A stretch of DNA of 64,000 nucleotides from Rhodocollybia butyracea (lineage: Eukaryota > Basidiomycota > Agaricomycetes > Agaricales > Omphalotaceae): NCBI GenBank assembly GCA_015501585.1, contig JADNRY010000005.1, forward strand, positions 310,001 to 374,000, given 5' to 3'. Both the position numbers and the translations under genes were made by a program. Position 1 is the first letter of the stretch; each line of letters starts with the position of its first letter. This document shows positions 26,530 to 40,097 of the stretch, piece after piece. The notes under the pieces are model-generated. The model saw only the letters and a list, made by a program, of their open reading frames with translations, was not told the origin of the DNA and made no database searches.

Positions 26530-29433
26530 ATGCCGCCGCGTAAACGAACACTCTTCACACAAGATAGCATAGACCAACAACTTCAGCAAATTCATCTTTT
26601 AGACCAGTCCTCATCATCTGAAAACCTTGAACAATTAGGGCCTATAATCAAACAGATTCATACTGGCCGACAGCAGGATGCATTTTTACGATCTGTGCAA
26701 GCATTGGTTCAATCCAAAGACGCGGAGATAGAAAAGATTTGTGGGGAAAATTATCAGGACTTCATCTCGTCTGTTTCGACCTTGTTCACCGTCAAATCAT
26801 ATACGGAAAAGATGAAGGATAATATCTCTTCTTTGGATTCCAGTGTCTCGCAGCTTGGTCGCGGGCTTGTAGAAAAGAAACGAGCTCTGCTTCAAACAAA
26901 GAAGACGGCCGCAAATCTTGATGAAGCCATTGATAACCTCCAGGCTTGTTTACGGGTCTTGGATGTTGTACATCGAGTTGGTGAAATGATTAGGGAGGGT
27001 AAATATTGGAGTGCGTTAAGGGTTCGTCGTTATTTATGCTTTCTCTTGAGTGTACTAAATGCTCTATACAGTCTCTGGAAGACATCCAAAACTTACCACA
27101 AACCTCTTTGTCACAAACACCGTTCTATCGGCATCTCCTTTCGTCGTTGCCCTCGTTGCGTGTACAAATCAAAGACGCTGTAACAGCTTCCATGAAAGAA
27201 TGGTTGTTAAAGATTCGAGAGAACAGCGGTGAAATCGGACGATTAGCACTGGAGACTATGGAAACTCGAACACGACGGTGGAGATCCAGGCGGGATAAGG
27301 ACCCACTTCTGAGAATGAGCCGAGTTGGGAGTGCTGTTGAATTAGTAACCTATGAGAAGACTGAATGTAAGTACTCGGCCTATTTGTTTTTCTCGCAACT
27401 AAACTTTGAACTGTAACAGTCAATGTTCTTGATAATGACCGGCTTTCGGTCGACTTTAAACCTCTATACCAATGCATACATATCTATACCGCCTTAGACT
27501 CTCTAGATGAGCTACGAAGGTCATACCAGGCAGATAGAAAAGTGCGAGTCATCCTCTTTCTAGCACTCATCCGCTCATCTCGATCGTTTAGATCCAATCC
27601 GACTTGATTCTACCAATCCCTCTCCCACTGGGTTCACTCCTAGCTGTGACTCAAGAGATTTCCGGTTTCTTCATTGTTGAGACCCACGTCCTAGAGTCCA
27701 CTGGAACATTCAGATCCGAAAGAGAGGTCGAAGAGCTATGGGAGGGCGTTGTATCACGTCTGACGATTGCTGTACAAAGTGCTCTTCGCGCCGAGTCTGA
27801 CCCAGACTCGTTTTTACGTGTAAAAGAAGGCCTGATTGGGTTCATCATGACACTCGAGGTACTTCTTTGGCTTGTACGTCTATCTTTACTTGACTCGGTT
27901 TTATTTTCAGTCTTCGCTCTATCCTACAACCTCGTTGCACTCTTTCATCATCGTACTATTTGAAAAGTACGCTCAACTTCTTGAGAAGCAATTTTCCAAG
28001 CGGTTCGAGGATGTGCGTAGAGCCTCATTCCTTTATTTCGCCAGTTGATGGTGTGGTAGATCGTTCGGCAAGATGATTGCATGCCCATGTATATCCAATC
28101 ACAGCAAGAAATCAAGACTGTTTTGGATGTTGTATGGATCAATGACGCGGAAAGAGTCGAAATAACAAAGTATGTTTATCTCTTATTGCAACTCCATCTC
28201 CTTTAAACTTGCGTAGAACATCTTTGCCTCAGAACTTGCCGTGGTCCCAAACCTTTTATCTATGCTGCGAAGATGTACGATTTGAACCTTCTTTTTAGTC
28301 CCTTTCTGACACAAACTCTACCCACAGATTCGTGCGTTCATTCAAAAGTTTTATGCTTTTGTCGAAGGTGTATCTCAACACCATCGCAATATCGATGATT
28401 TATTAAGCAAGGTACAATTTGAGCTATGTCAAAGTAGGTTAAACTAACGATCATTTCTAGTCGTTGGACAACCTTCTCATCAACCATATCAGTGAGACGA
28501 TAAGCCAACGTTTGATAGCCACACCCAACTTGTCACAACTGGCTCAGGTCGTCACTAATGTCGAGCACTTCCAAGTTGCGATATCTGAATTGGAACGCTC
28601 GCTCACTAACTTGAGGTGATACTGCGAGTTTCTTGAACTCTAACAGCGGCTAACCACCTCCCCCAGGACAGCACAACGCGGTGGAACCATTCGACTCAAA
28701 GCCTCATCTGCTTTCGATGTTACTCTTACGCGTATTGTTGCCCGAATTAAATCCGTCATTAACTCGAAATTAGACGACTTTTTTGAGCTCTCCGAGTATA
28801 ACTGGGTGCCCACATCGAAGGAAGACGGACCAAACATGTATCTCTACGAGCTCGTCAACTGGCTCACCACCGTCGTAGACAGTCAGTTGCTGATCTCTCC
28901 TTCCTACGTCGACGAAGCATATATGGGCGCAGCTGAATATATAGCCGACTGCTTCATGGTGAGATTATTCTACACCGTGATAAACCCGGTGCTAACTGCC
29001 TCCCCACAAGGATTTCTTGGCTGGTCGAAACATTGCCATGATGAACGAAAACGCCATTACGAATCTCCTGGTTGACTGTGACTTTCTTGAAACTGAGTTT
29101 CAGCGAATAGGCCGACCTCAACTCTGTTCCGCATTTAATGAGTTGCGTACTGTGAGTAACATGAGACTTGTTGCGTGGCTGGAAATTGAAATGTTCATCG
29201 ATTGATATCAGACTACCGGGATTGTCCTTTCTGATAATGTCCAAGACTATCTCGTCCCGGGCAAAAGGCAAAGCACGTACTCAGCGGTGAAACATAAGCG
29301 ACTCCAAGCTCTCCTCGAAAAGCTAGCTCAATATGGTTCTAGTCGGCGCGACGTCGCCGGTCGACAGTTAGGTGAAAAAAGAAGGAAGGAAGCAGACGCA
29401 GTGGGTCGACTGTTTCCTGGCGAAGGACGATAG
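26530..29433 (+). CDS. SEC15: Exocyst complex component Sec15
   Basis: Sec15 (EXOC6) is an exocyst subunit that binds the Rab Sec4 on secretory vesicles and the Sec10 subunit, tethering vesicles to the plasma membrane. About 780-800 residues. The N-terminal part is helical (IIKQIHTGRQQDAFLRSVQA; KKRALLQTKKTAANLDEAID). Then come LRVLDVVHRVGEMIREGKYW and SLPSLRVQIKDAVTASMKEW, typical Sec15 blocks. The C-terminal helical domain includes YELVNWLTTVVDSQLLISPS and the end RRKEADAVGRLFPGEGR. About ten introns of ~50 nt split the second half. ATG 26,530 (MPPRKRTLFTQ) is preferred over an in-frame upstream ATG at 26,443, because the extra residues do not look conserved. Stop TAG is at 29,431-29,433. 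Confidence 0.93.
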
Positions 29434-29722
29434 ATAATAAATTATTCTCAACTGTATCACTGGAACTTAACAGATGGAAAAACTGGGATTTCTAAAAAGT
29501 AAGAATCCTATATGGATTGAATCCAGGATCCGCCTAAGTACATCGAAGAGAATTTTTCAGAGTGAAGAAAGAAATCCGAATAGCAAGGAAAATGGAAACA
29601 TTTGGGAGTTTGCGGGTCGAGCGACGAATGCGGAGCGCTTCATACATTTTCGGCATCGTGAAAGATCGTGAGGGATACAACGCTGATAAAGTAGAGCAAA
29701 GACGTGCAAGACATGACGACCA

Positions 29723-30539
<817 letters not shown>

Positions 30540-31441
30540 GTTGAACCGTCAAACGTTCGAAATCAAAGAGAGGTAAAAAAGACGTTAAAGAAACAAGAGC
30601 GGTGTAAGTGTAAGAGGAAGTGTGACCACAAGTCACGGACAGAGTGGTTTCTCACGTCTCCGAGCCTTTCCTTCGTCTCTTTTATACTACTGTAATTACT
30701 ACAGAGCTGTCTACACGTATATCTTCTACGTGTTCGCAACAGGTTTTTTATGACAAAAATGTTTTTTTCTCGACCCAAGGTGACTCCACTCTACAGCTTT
30801 TGTAGCGCCCGCTCGCTTCCGGCTACCCCTAGACATCGACACCACGAGCGCTCATACTTAGTACTATACGCCGAAGTAGATAACCACAATCGCCCTCCTT
30901 GAGTACTCTTCCCTCTCGAAAAGCAAAGAGTTTCCAGTTTACACTACTCAATTCACAAGGTGGATGGGCGTGTGGCTCGCGATGAAAGCCTACTGTAAGT
31001 CTATGTTGGCAAAGTCTTTGGACGATTCCAAAGCTCTGTACCACGTCATTCTATATTCTGGATGTGGTATGCTGGCCGGACAACCACCAAGTACAATGCA
31101 ACTGATTGAACGTATTTCTTCTAATGATCTGTAGAACGAAAGACGAATGAGGCACTGACAAGCAAAAGCTCGACCTCGGAAACTGCTTTATGTCTAGAAT
31201 ACCTCCCATCTCGACTGCAGGTTTCATATGGGTTGTACCACCGATGCTGTTTTTGGGGTCTCAACTAAAGATCATGATCACGCTGTAACTACAGTGATGA
31301 GGTTGGTTCTGACCTTCAACCCAAAGGCGCAGGATACGTGTATATTCTCTAGTAATAAATCAATTAACTAATGTATAGGCTAATCTGTGCAAGAAATTCA
31401 TAATATATAATATGAGCCAGACAAGAGCAAGGGAATGAGAC
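30540..31441. other. Intergenic: ARF1 promoter and phosphatase 3' flank
   Basis: About 900 bp with no convincing gene. The ARF1 side (30,560-30,780) is rich in pyrimidine tracts. The remainder shows nothing recognisable. Confidence 0.45.
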
Positions 31442-32207
31442 TCAAATGAGTCCAGAGGCAGCCAGACGGTTGGTGAGCTTGTGTTTCCAACTAACATAGA
31501 TGCCGTTTGCGGGTGAAGGAGCGTATTGGCATAGTTCATACAGGACAAGCTGCTCTTGAAAGCCTGGATTGGCTGAGAGTAATAAAAAGAATGGTAAGTG
31601 TCATGCAATCCATCAGGACAAAGCGAATCAGCTCACGCCAGATTTGTTCTCGGCCTAGTTGCAAACAAAAACATCAGCCAAGGGCTTGTTATCGGCTACG
31701 GTATGAATGCTTACATTGTCGAACCATCTGCAGAGCTTGAGTAGCGTTCACTCGTCGGCTATGCATGACTATCATATAAGAGGACTGAGATCAACATCAC
31801 CGTCAAGCAGCAGTATATGGTACTCACGGTAGGCAGCGATGACCGTCGCACTTCGGGAGAGTCCCTCTGCGCAGTGAACCAGGACCACCCCACCGTTCCG
31901 AAGAGCATCTTCGATGAACTGGACAGCAGAAGGAAGGTAGATTAAGATATCTGCGTAGTCGATGTCCTCTACGGGAATACGCATATGAACAAGCCTGCTG
32001 GTGGGGACTTCGGCGGGGATAGGATCGCGACAAACGGAAAGAATGTGCGTAATGCGACGTTCTACCAGGGTACGCGTCGAGCGCGCCGCAACGATGCTAT
32101 CGAGAATCAAAGTGTTAGACTTGCGGATTGACCTAAGGATTTTAAACCTACTTTCCGAGGTACAGACGGCCTTCGATAATTGCATTGATATTCTTCCAGC
32201 TGTTCAT
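31442..32207 (-). CDS. Dual-specificity protein phosphatase, copy 1
   Basis: A DSP-type protein tyrosine phosphatase of about 185 residues that removes phosphate from Tyr and Ser/Thr. Exon 1 starts at ATG 32,207 (MNSWKNINAIIEGRLYLG). The catalytic exon holds the general-acid region HMRIPVEDIDYADI and the signature VHCAEGLSRSATVIAAY, with Cys and Arg in place. Then HSRRVNATQALQMVRQC leads to an 18-nt microexon (31,637-31,654) that gives REQIWPNPGFQEQLVLYELC after splicing. It ends NRLAASGLI with a TGA. The same gene occurs again at 36,658-37,411. Family identity is clear; substrate unknown. Confidence 0.9.
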
Positions 32208-35200
32208 CTTTGTTGTATCCCAAGAAATGGTTGGGTCGTTGCCTTTTCCTAGCTCTGAAGCAGGCTCTTCTTGTACCCACCCAGGTCGACTAGGTAAAAC
32301 ATTTCTCCGACAAGTATAGGCTCGATACAAGTTGAATACGACCAGGCAGTGTCTGCTTTAGGAAAGCTAAGTGACCGTAATCCAGTCCTTACTATACACG
32401 TGGAGCGCTCCCGACGTGGCCTCTGTGTGAGTGCGAGCGGGCACGCCAACATATCCAGATTTCGAAAAAAATGAAGATTCTTTACCGTCTGTAGACAGAA
32501 CACCTGTGCAGTCAATTCGCAGCCTTTGCTCGGGATTGCACACTGTCGAGGAACGTTCAAGCCTTCAAGCTTCAAGATTGAAGAGGATCCTGTGTTCCTG
32601 AATATCCCGGTTCAATAGTCACCGCACCAGCCTCCAGGACTCTCGGTGTGTCTAAAAGGTCAGTACCAGTACCAGCGCTAGGAGTGACATGGAGTTGAAG
32701 CACAAAAAACAAACACGACTTTTCTTAGAAACAGATATCTGAACGCTAAATGTTTTCTCCGAACTCGCTCCGAACTGATTATGTTCAATATTATGAGCTG
32801 GGCTACCATGCGGAAGCAGTGACCTCCGAGGACTAGATCCACGTGTCAATCATCGGATGACTCCAAATATAGTGTTCTGCGCTGTTCTGCGCCCTCTCCA
32901 TTTTTCCAAACGTTCGGTACCGGTTGCATCAAAAGTTACAAGGTACTTAGTGACCTGTCATAAAAAAGCCTTTAGGGGAAGATATAGCGGCGCAGCGCAT
33001 CATGAGAGAAGTGCATAATTCCTGTAGATCTGATATGTATGACGACGAAGGTTACGTTGGGAAGCCTGCGTGGCCATCGTACATTCAAGCTAGCAGGAGA
33101 ATTTCAATTAGCTTTTCGGATGCGATTACAAATGGATGAGAACGGCTGATAATTGCGAAATCGGCATTGTTAAACAGCTGGCTAGCGAGACTGGCTGGAG
33201 TGTTTCTATTAACTTCTAGATACTATCATTCAAGGGTGTTTGAGAACTAGGATTTCGCAACCAACTAGGCCGGACCTCTACAGGTGGTATCCGTATTCCA
33301 TCGGCTTCGGACAACTGCCATCAGTGATCCGTACTGTGCCGTCAGCAGTATTTCAAATGAAGTCAAAATCCCACCAGCGCCGGCCTAACCACAGGAAATC
33401 ATAATTATCATATGCAATCTCTCCCTATTGAGGATCGAGACTCAACGCGAACGACTTATGAAAGCAAAAATGAACACCATATCTACCCTTTATTTGTAAA
33501 TTTAACTGGAGCGATCCCACCGTGCACAATATGTACAGCTGACAACGTTTGAGAAATTTGTTGAGTGACTCCTGGCATTGGGCATTGGATTATTACAGAC
33601 TTAGCAGTGTCAGACCAAGCAATGAGGAACTAAAATCTTGACAATCTAGTACTCGGATCCAATCTTGGTAGGATCCTGTTTCGGGTGCAATTAGCTATCT
33701 CGAGGCGTTTTTGGGTTGGATAATTAATGTTTGCCGTAGACTCAAACAACTGAAACTTTCAGTTGGACACCACTGCCCCCTGGTTTTCAGTAACTGAAGC
33801 TCCTTTTCTTCTGCCTGCCAGTGCCAAATGGTATGTCCAACAAATCTTACTACGGACCTCTCGTCGGCTTAGGTCTGGCCAAGATCTTGCACTTCCTGAT
33901 TGGCCTATTTAGGAGAAACCCAGGCTGACAGCATTGCATCGTAGCTGGATTGCATCGTATACATCACATACCGCAGACTTACATCGAGTCCTTGACCTGG
34001 TGACGGAGATGTATCCTGGATGGACTGAAGCCTAGAATATTCAATCTCCGATGTGGACTAGTCACCATGGCGGCTATTAAATTTTGGTAGTACCATGGGT
34101 ACAGAGCTTGTATGTAGTGACAGTATGAAGTTGCTGTATCGAGTGATGGGTACTACCGAAGTGTCATGGCAAAAGGTTTTTGGTAAAGTACGATCAAATT
34201 CAATGAAACAGTTACAACGTGAACTATGTGGCTGCCAGACATGCGCAAGTAAAGTGGAATCGTATTTGAAGGTTTAGAAGTAGATAGAACAGTTTAATTC
34301 TCTTACGCCCTATTTGCCGTTTACTGTAAGTTGTAGGCCAGCAGTGACTAGATACGACTCCCCGACTACTATTCACTTATTTTTCCACGCCTCTACTGCT
34401 TCAGTTCCTGCTCTCCTACACGTATGTGCTCCCCTTACGCCCTCGTCAGGCTACTTCCCACTCCCCTATTTATTCCTCACTCAACTCCCGCCACCACATA
34501 TTTACGGCCCGCATTACAGGCCAACTCGCATTTCCGGCTCCGTACTACTCTACTCAACTTATCTGCAGGCACTCTTACGGGTAACAGTAGTGGTTTTTTT
34601 AAGTCAGATACAGTCATCGGTAGTAGTTAGTTCAAGACCTGGAAAAATGGACTCAGAATTCTCGGAAAGGTTTGACAACTTCGGCTGCAAATTTGGATGC
34701 TCAGGTATAATTCAAATGAGATTCAACTTCTCAATGTCTTTTTCATGGCTGGAGCTCAAAGCGCCAGGCCGCTCTTTCTCTCTCGACTGCACAGTCTAGA
34801 TATGTCGAACTTTCCTCGAGAGACCGATAACATTCGGCATTTGAAACAGATTTGGATAATCAAGCTAAAGCAGATTCATTTGCAGGTGAAAATATTGCTG
34901 ATATATTCACAAAGTCGTTCCCAGGTTCAATTATGTTGAGGTAATCCTGATCCGGTATGATGTTCACTACTTGGAAAGGTAATGTCAAAGCGTCACTTAT
35001 AAGACTCTTTCGGGACGGCTTAATTTGAATTACACAAATAATGGCTCAGACTTCATTTAAATTGCCTAGTTTAAGTAGCTAGTCTCTGCTTACAGTGCAT
35101 TTAGTCATTCCACCTCGCGTACTACCTGTAAACGCTGAGGGAGAGCTTTATTTCCGATCTACTTTTTGTTTTACCCTTCAAATACTCGTAGTTTCTTTTG

Positions 35201-36657
35201 TACCGATGTAGTACCTGTGCGACTATTCACTCCATCTAGCAGTCAGCTCTCCAGCCAACTTGCGAGTGTGGGCCACCACGCCAAGCGTGCGGCAGGTACA
35301 AGTCCTGCAAGACACTAGTTTGAGATTTCATAAGTATGGAAAAGGTAACAATAATCCCAGCGCATCCAGTAAAAGGTCCATGCTGCGGAATCAGCCTGAG
35401 ATTCTGAAAAGTCAATAACAAACACTGACAGTGCAAGGATTGTCAGAAAATCAGGACTTTAAGCGGAAATTGCTTGTTTAACCTCTGGCAGGCACTGATA
35501 ACTGCAGTCGACCCTGCATGGCAAGAGGTTTGCACTTGGCAATTAAGTATCAAGAAGCTTAGGGTAGGGTTCAAGTGTACTTTTGAAATTTGCAGCAGCA
35601 CACAAAGGAAGCAGTGTGACGGTAAGCGGCGTAAGCGAAAATGGGAACGCCGATAAATCCACGGAGTCACATGACGGGCGCTTTGACATTTCTAAATATG
35701 GTGAAACGATTCTCCCAAATTTGGGCAAGATCAGCCCCAATTGGGACAAAATTCCCACGCGAAACCGGCCATAAGGACGAGCCTTCATTACATTCAGGAC
35801 TCGTAACGTGGAGTCAAGACCTTGCTCAATCTCTTGAACAAGCCTAACTGATTATTCTCAGGTTTAACTTCATGAAAAACTCACTGCCAAGGCCTACTAT
35901 GAGCGGTATCTATAATCCGACCACATCATCTCATTGACTTTGGTACCCTGTCCAATTCCCTCTCAAGAGTAATGCCTTTACATCAGAGGCGAACATTGAA
36001 GCCTCATGGAAACGGCTTGCAACCCGGAAAGTAGTAGTTAGAACTCAGTATACTCGGCTCCGCCCTAGAGGGGACCCGAGGCCCCACAAAGGAATAGCAG
36101 GGTATACCCGGAAAGTGTTAACATACACAGAGTGTCCTGGCTTTTGAGAAGTCTTTCTATTGACCCGGGGGAAAAACTAAACCGATGATAAGCGCTATCT
36201 CCTTCTCTTTGTTTTCCCAAGGCAAATGCTCAAGCACTCGGCCTCGGTAACTCAAGTACGCCTGTACAATATTAATTACATTCCGCCACTGTAAATGGGA
36301 TCTGTTTATAGCGGTTCCATAGCCGACATTCAACCGACATTATTACATAGGATTAGAAATTTTAACTGCAAACCATCACGGTGATTAGCTTTATTTAGAG
36401 TAACGACAGCATCGCAGAACGTGTGTATTCAGGGCAGTTGTCTAGTAATAGATAAAAAGAGTAAGGTATGGCTACAACCAGTGGATCTAATCTAACACGA
36501 TACATGGAAACAGATAAATAAATATGGTGCTGCTGAAACGTCGAATCAGCGCATAGTCTAAGGAAAAGCGATCTTCTAGTGGCTAACGCTACATGGTACT
36601 CGAAAGGCTAAAACTACAGAACGAGAACAGCGACGCAGGCAAAGGAATGTAGGGGTG
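32208..36657. other. Gene-poor, decayed spacer between the two phosphatase copies
   Basis: About 4.4 kb. The first 450 bp resemble the upstream region of copy 2 (both contain GAGGATCCTGTGTT, near 32,583 and 37,829) and probably hold the promoter. The rest has only short chance frames. A possible Copia-type remnant lies near 34,835-34,945. No intact transposon, terminal repeats or RNA gene were seen. Confidence 0.45.
34835..34945 (+). mobile_element. Possible Copia-type retrotransposon remnant
   Basis: One frame reads HFETDLDNQAKADSFAGENI followed by ADIFTKSFPG and then a stop. The ADIFTKxxP pattern is typical of the C-terminal end of Ty1/Copia Pol (end of the RNase H domain). The frame is open for only about 35 codons and no other Pol motif is visible upstream, so at most this is a short relic. 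Chance similarity is possible. Confidence 0.4.
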
Positions 36658-37411
36658 TTAAATGGGGCCAGAGGCGGCCAGACGGTTGTTGAGCTTGTGC
36701 CTCCAACTGACGTAGATACCATTGGAGGGTGAAGGAGCGTATTGACACAGCTCATACAGGACAAGTTGCTCTTGAAAACCTGGATTGGCTGAGAGGAAAC
36801 GGTAAGCGTCTTACAAATCGTCAGAACAGAGCGAATCAACTCACGCCAAATTTGTTCCCGGCCTAGTTGAACACGAATAAAATTAGTCAAGGCTTTGTCA
36901 TTAGTATAGGATGCTTACATTGTCGAACTATCTGTAGGGCTTGAGTAGCGTTTACTCGTCGGGCATGCATGACTATTGTACAAGACATTTGAGATCAGTA
37001 TTACAGTCACTTGAAGCAGTCTATGGTGCTCACGGTAGGCAGCAATGACCGTCGCACTTCGGGAGAGTCCCTCCACGCAGTGAACAAGGACTACTCCACC
37101 GTTGCGAAGGGCATCTTCGATGAACTGGACAGCAGAAGGAAGGTAGATCAAGAGATCTGCGAAGTCGACATCCTCCACGGGAATCCGCATATGAGCAAGC
37201 CCGCTAGCGGGGACTTCGGCAGGAATAGGGTCACGACAAACGGAGAGAATGTGTGTGATGCGACGTTCTGCCAGCGTGCGCGTCGAACGCGCCGCAACGA
37301 TGCTATCGAGAACCAAAGTCAGACTTGGGACATTGACCTAGGACTTTGTCCATACTTTCCGAGGTACAGACGACCTTCAATGATCGCGTTAAGGTTCTTC
37401 CAGGTGTTCAT
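36658..37411 (-). CDS. Dual-specificity protein phosphatase, copy 2
   Basis: Intact paralogue of copy 1, same strand, about 185 residues. It starts MNTWKNLNAIIEGRLYLG at 37,411. The acid-loop region reads HMRIPVEDVDFADLLIYLPS and the signature is VHCVEGLSRSATVIAAY (Ala to Val beside the catalytic Cys). The 18-nt microexon is kept at 36,845-36,862, giving REQIWPNPGFQEQ after splicing. The end is NRLAASGPI with TAA at 36,658-36,660. Exon borders match copy 1, and the upstream 400 bp are also alignable. So the duplicated unit included the promoter. Both copies keep all catalytic residues. Confidence 0.9.
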
Positions 37412-38429
37412 TTTTGGCGTGTCTCGAGAGGTTACTGGGGTGGGTGGTTGGTTTACAGCGCCGAAGCACCCTCCTCTTGTACCTACGTCGACTGAGTAGA
37501 TCATTTTGCTTGCCCATTTGTTTTCCGGTTACTGCAGTTCAACCCGGTTTCGACACAACCAGAACCTTCCAGTGTTTACTTTAAGTGCGGAATGCGGTAC
37601 TATGTGTACACATGGCTCGTCTCTGGCGTCTATCACCCCAATTTAGAAGGGCAAGCATAGACCTGATATGCGCGTACGTTTGGCGTACGTCGATGTTCTT
37701 CCAATGGTATGCGCCTGAAATGTCGAGAAATTGAAGACTATTCCCCGTCTGTTCGAATGCAGCTCGGAATTGCACATGGATATTGTCGAGGAGCGTTCAC
37801 AAACTTGGAAAACTTGAAGCAAGACCTAGAGAGGATCCTGTGTTTGCGTGAATACATTTGGTTTACACCATACTCTGGTGTGTGTAAAGGGTCTTATCAA
37901 TGCGCGCGCAGTAGTTGAAGTGCAATAAAGTAAGAGAACAAGGGTACCTTCTTTCAGCAAAGACCGCCTAAGTGCTTTCACCGACGAGAGCGCCACGACT
38001 GACCAGTATTTTTTTTCAAGTGTGAACTGGAATGAGCTGGAATGAATGACCCGCTCCAATGCACACGGCAACAACAGGTCTTCGGGGACGCTTTCCACGT
38101 TTCAGCGGCAGATCTTTGTAATCTAAAGGAGAATTAGAGTGTCAAGGATGGGCGCGGTGCTACGCGTACATAGCGCCAATCAGTTACTGTAATACTGATT
38201 AGTGCAGTGATTAGTAAAGAACGCCCTACTCGCGGGACTCTCGACACGCTGGTTTTGCGTGGTCAACAATGTGTGGCCTCTGGTCTGCAATCTGTCACTT
38301 GTGGCAAGTGGACCGGCTGGTCAATTCAAAACTCAGCCATGATGCAACGTTGCTTGATGGCTTGTAAACCCTTATTATAGAAGCTGAGCAGGTTATGCTT
38401 TGTTACTTTTTATCGCCGCCTTCAAAGTC
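37412..38429. other. Intergenic: phosphatase copy 2 promoter and beyond
   Basis: About 1 kb. The part up to ~37,860 is alignable to the upstream region of phosphatase copy 1. No gene seen in the remainder. Confidence 0.45.
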
Positions 38430-39012
38430 ATGAAGATCGAATGGGCATCCGATGTGCGTAAAACTCCTTTTATTCGTTGGCGATTTACTTTACTGACGAT
38501 GAGCCTTTAGTTCCACCGAGATGGGTCTAGACGACGCCGTCCAATAGCTTCTACGATGCACGGATGGTATCTAACCAGAGTTATCCCTTTTTCTCCAGTC
38601 CTGACAATATCAAAATTGTAGGTTGGCAAAGATGCGAGGAACGCTTAGTGGAAACGAGAGTTTACGAAGTCAGGTGTGTAACATGCGCCACGATTCTTCT
38701 GCAACTTGTTTATTTCTATTCCAGGGAATGCGGGAAATGAAAGAGGCAAAGCAAAACAGGGATAGAAGAAACGCACAAAAATCTGGAGGTGTTTTCTCAT
38801 TCTTTGGCTCGAGAAGAAAGCCCAAACGGAAGAGTTCTGGCGCCAGTCGGAGCTCTACTCGACCAAGCTTACGCCAACATAGTAGTGGCAGCCATCGTCT
38901 TGTTGGACAGTCATCTCGCTCAGGACAGTCGCGAAGATCTTCCGGCCCAAGTCGCAGGGGTACAGGCACTAGTCAACGTCGCGGGACGACGCGGAGGTCA
39001 AGCGGACGTTGA
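38430..39012 (+). CDS. Small basic Ser/Arg-rich protein, unidentified
   Basis: Four exons give a consistent frame: 38,430-38,453, 38,511-38,566, 38,622-38,673 and 38,725-39,012, with GT..AG introns of 51-57 nt. The product is about 139 residues. It starts MKIEWASDFHRDGSRRRP, runs through SLRSQGMREMKEAKQNRDRR, has a short hydrophobic SGGVFSFFGSRRKPK segment, then a tail made almost only of Ser, Arg, Gly and Thr (for example SGPSRRGTGTSQRRGTTRR). No domain is recognised. The tail suggests nucleic-acid binding or disorder, which is an inference from composition only. The clean splice frame argues that it is a real gene. Confidence 0.6.
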
Positions 39013-39357
39013 ACCGAAGAGCTGTTAGAACTAATTTTATCGTCTTCTTATTGTTCTCTGGTATATTATGGCATCGACAGCCTCGTAACTTATTCTTTTC
39101 TTTATCTTCTAGATTTGTATGTATATCAGTAATTCCATGAACATTCATGTTCGTTGCAGATCGTAACCTGCTACACGTCTCATCGATTAGCTCTGTCCAA
39201 GGCGGCGCTTGTCATACTTACGAGCCGTACAGCCCCTTGCACACACATCACACGTTGACATAGTAACATCTAGTCTCTTTAAGTAAAACGCCTTGGGTTT
39301 TTCGTTCACCCCAGGCTTGATCTTGTTCTCTGCGCAGGCCGCAGAACAAATCCTGGT
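39013..39357. other. Intergenic spacer
   Basis: About 345 bp between two same-strand genes; a likely terminator/promoter region with T-rich stretches near 39,090-39,120. Nothing else seen. Confidence 0.4.
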
Positions 39358-39894
39358 ATGCCCGGGTCTTATGAACCTTTCCCGACTTCTCTGGTCTGGT
39401 TACATTACCTCTCCTTGTTCACAAGCATTACCATCGCGGTTACGTCCTTATTCGATTATGGTACACTTTCCGTGAGCCTTTTTCATTTGCCTATGACGTT
39501 TCAGAGGCTGATTTAACCACAGTTTTACATGAACCCAATTACCGGGTTGCTCACAATCTTCTTTCATGTCCCATTGATCTTCCTTGCACACAACAGACCA
39601 GGGACGAAAGGAATGATCTCAATAGAAGCTGCAGTCCTCGCTTGTCTTTTATCACTGGGCTGGCTCGCGTGTTTCATCGTAATGGTTCTCATATCCAAGG
39701 GCAGTCTGGGAACGGTCGATCCCTTCGGCTTAAATGAAACCATCTCCACCTACGCTGTGAGCATAACACAAAGGCTCCAATTCATTGGCACTCCCTTGGA
39801 ATTCGGACTGCTCGGAGATATCGCGATACGGAGTACGTGGGCAAGGCGAGCTGCATTTTACGATGATTGCGAGGAAAAAGTGTACACCCCTTGA
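39358..39894 (+). CDS. Small multi-pass membrane protein, unidentified
   Basis: Two exons, 39,358-39,471 and 39,523-39,894, joined in phase, give 161 residues. ATG 39,358 starts MPGSYEPFPTSLVWLHYL. Hydrophobic segments are around YLSLFTSITIAVTSLF, ITGLLTIFFHVPLIFLAH, ACLLSLGWLACFIVMVLI and a weaker IGTPLEFGLLGDIAI. The layout (three to four helices, short loops, polar tail ending DDCEEKVYTP) resembles small MARVEL-like fungal membrane proteins, but I see no diagnostic motif. Function not known. Confidence 0.65.
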
Positions 39895-40097
39895 GATTGA
39901 TGGAAATCGATATTATTGTTGTATGCTTTCTGACCTGTGAAAGACAGGATATAATCGATGATGCTTTGCTTTAAACAAACATAAAATAGATTTAGTATTT
40001 GCTAGATCGTTCTGGAACGGTTCAGGTGTATGCAATCGACGTGCCTGCAGGCGCACTTAAGTATCCTCTAGAATGCGATACAAAAAGACATACCGCA

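Noticed and set aside
34314..34799. 161-codon open frame on +
   Set aside because: Pyrimidine-rich, no motif; not continuous with the Copia-like peptide downstream, which is in another frame.
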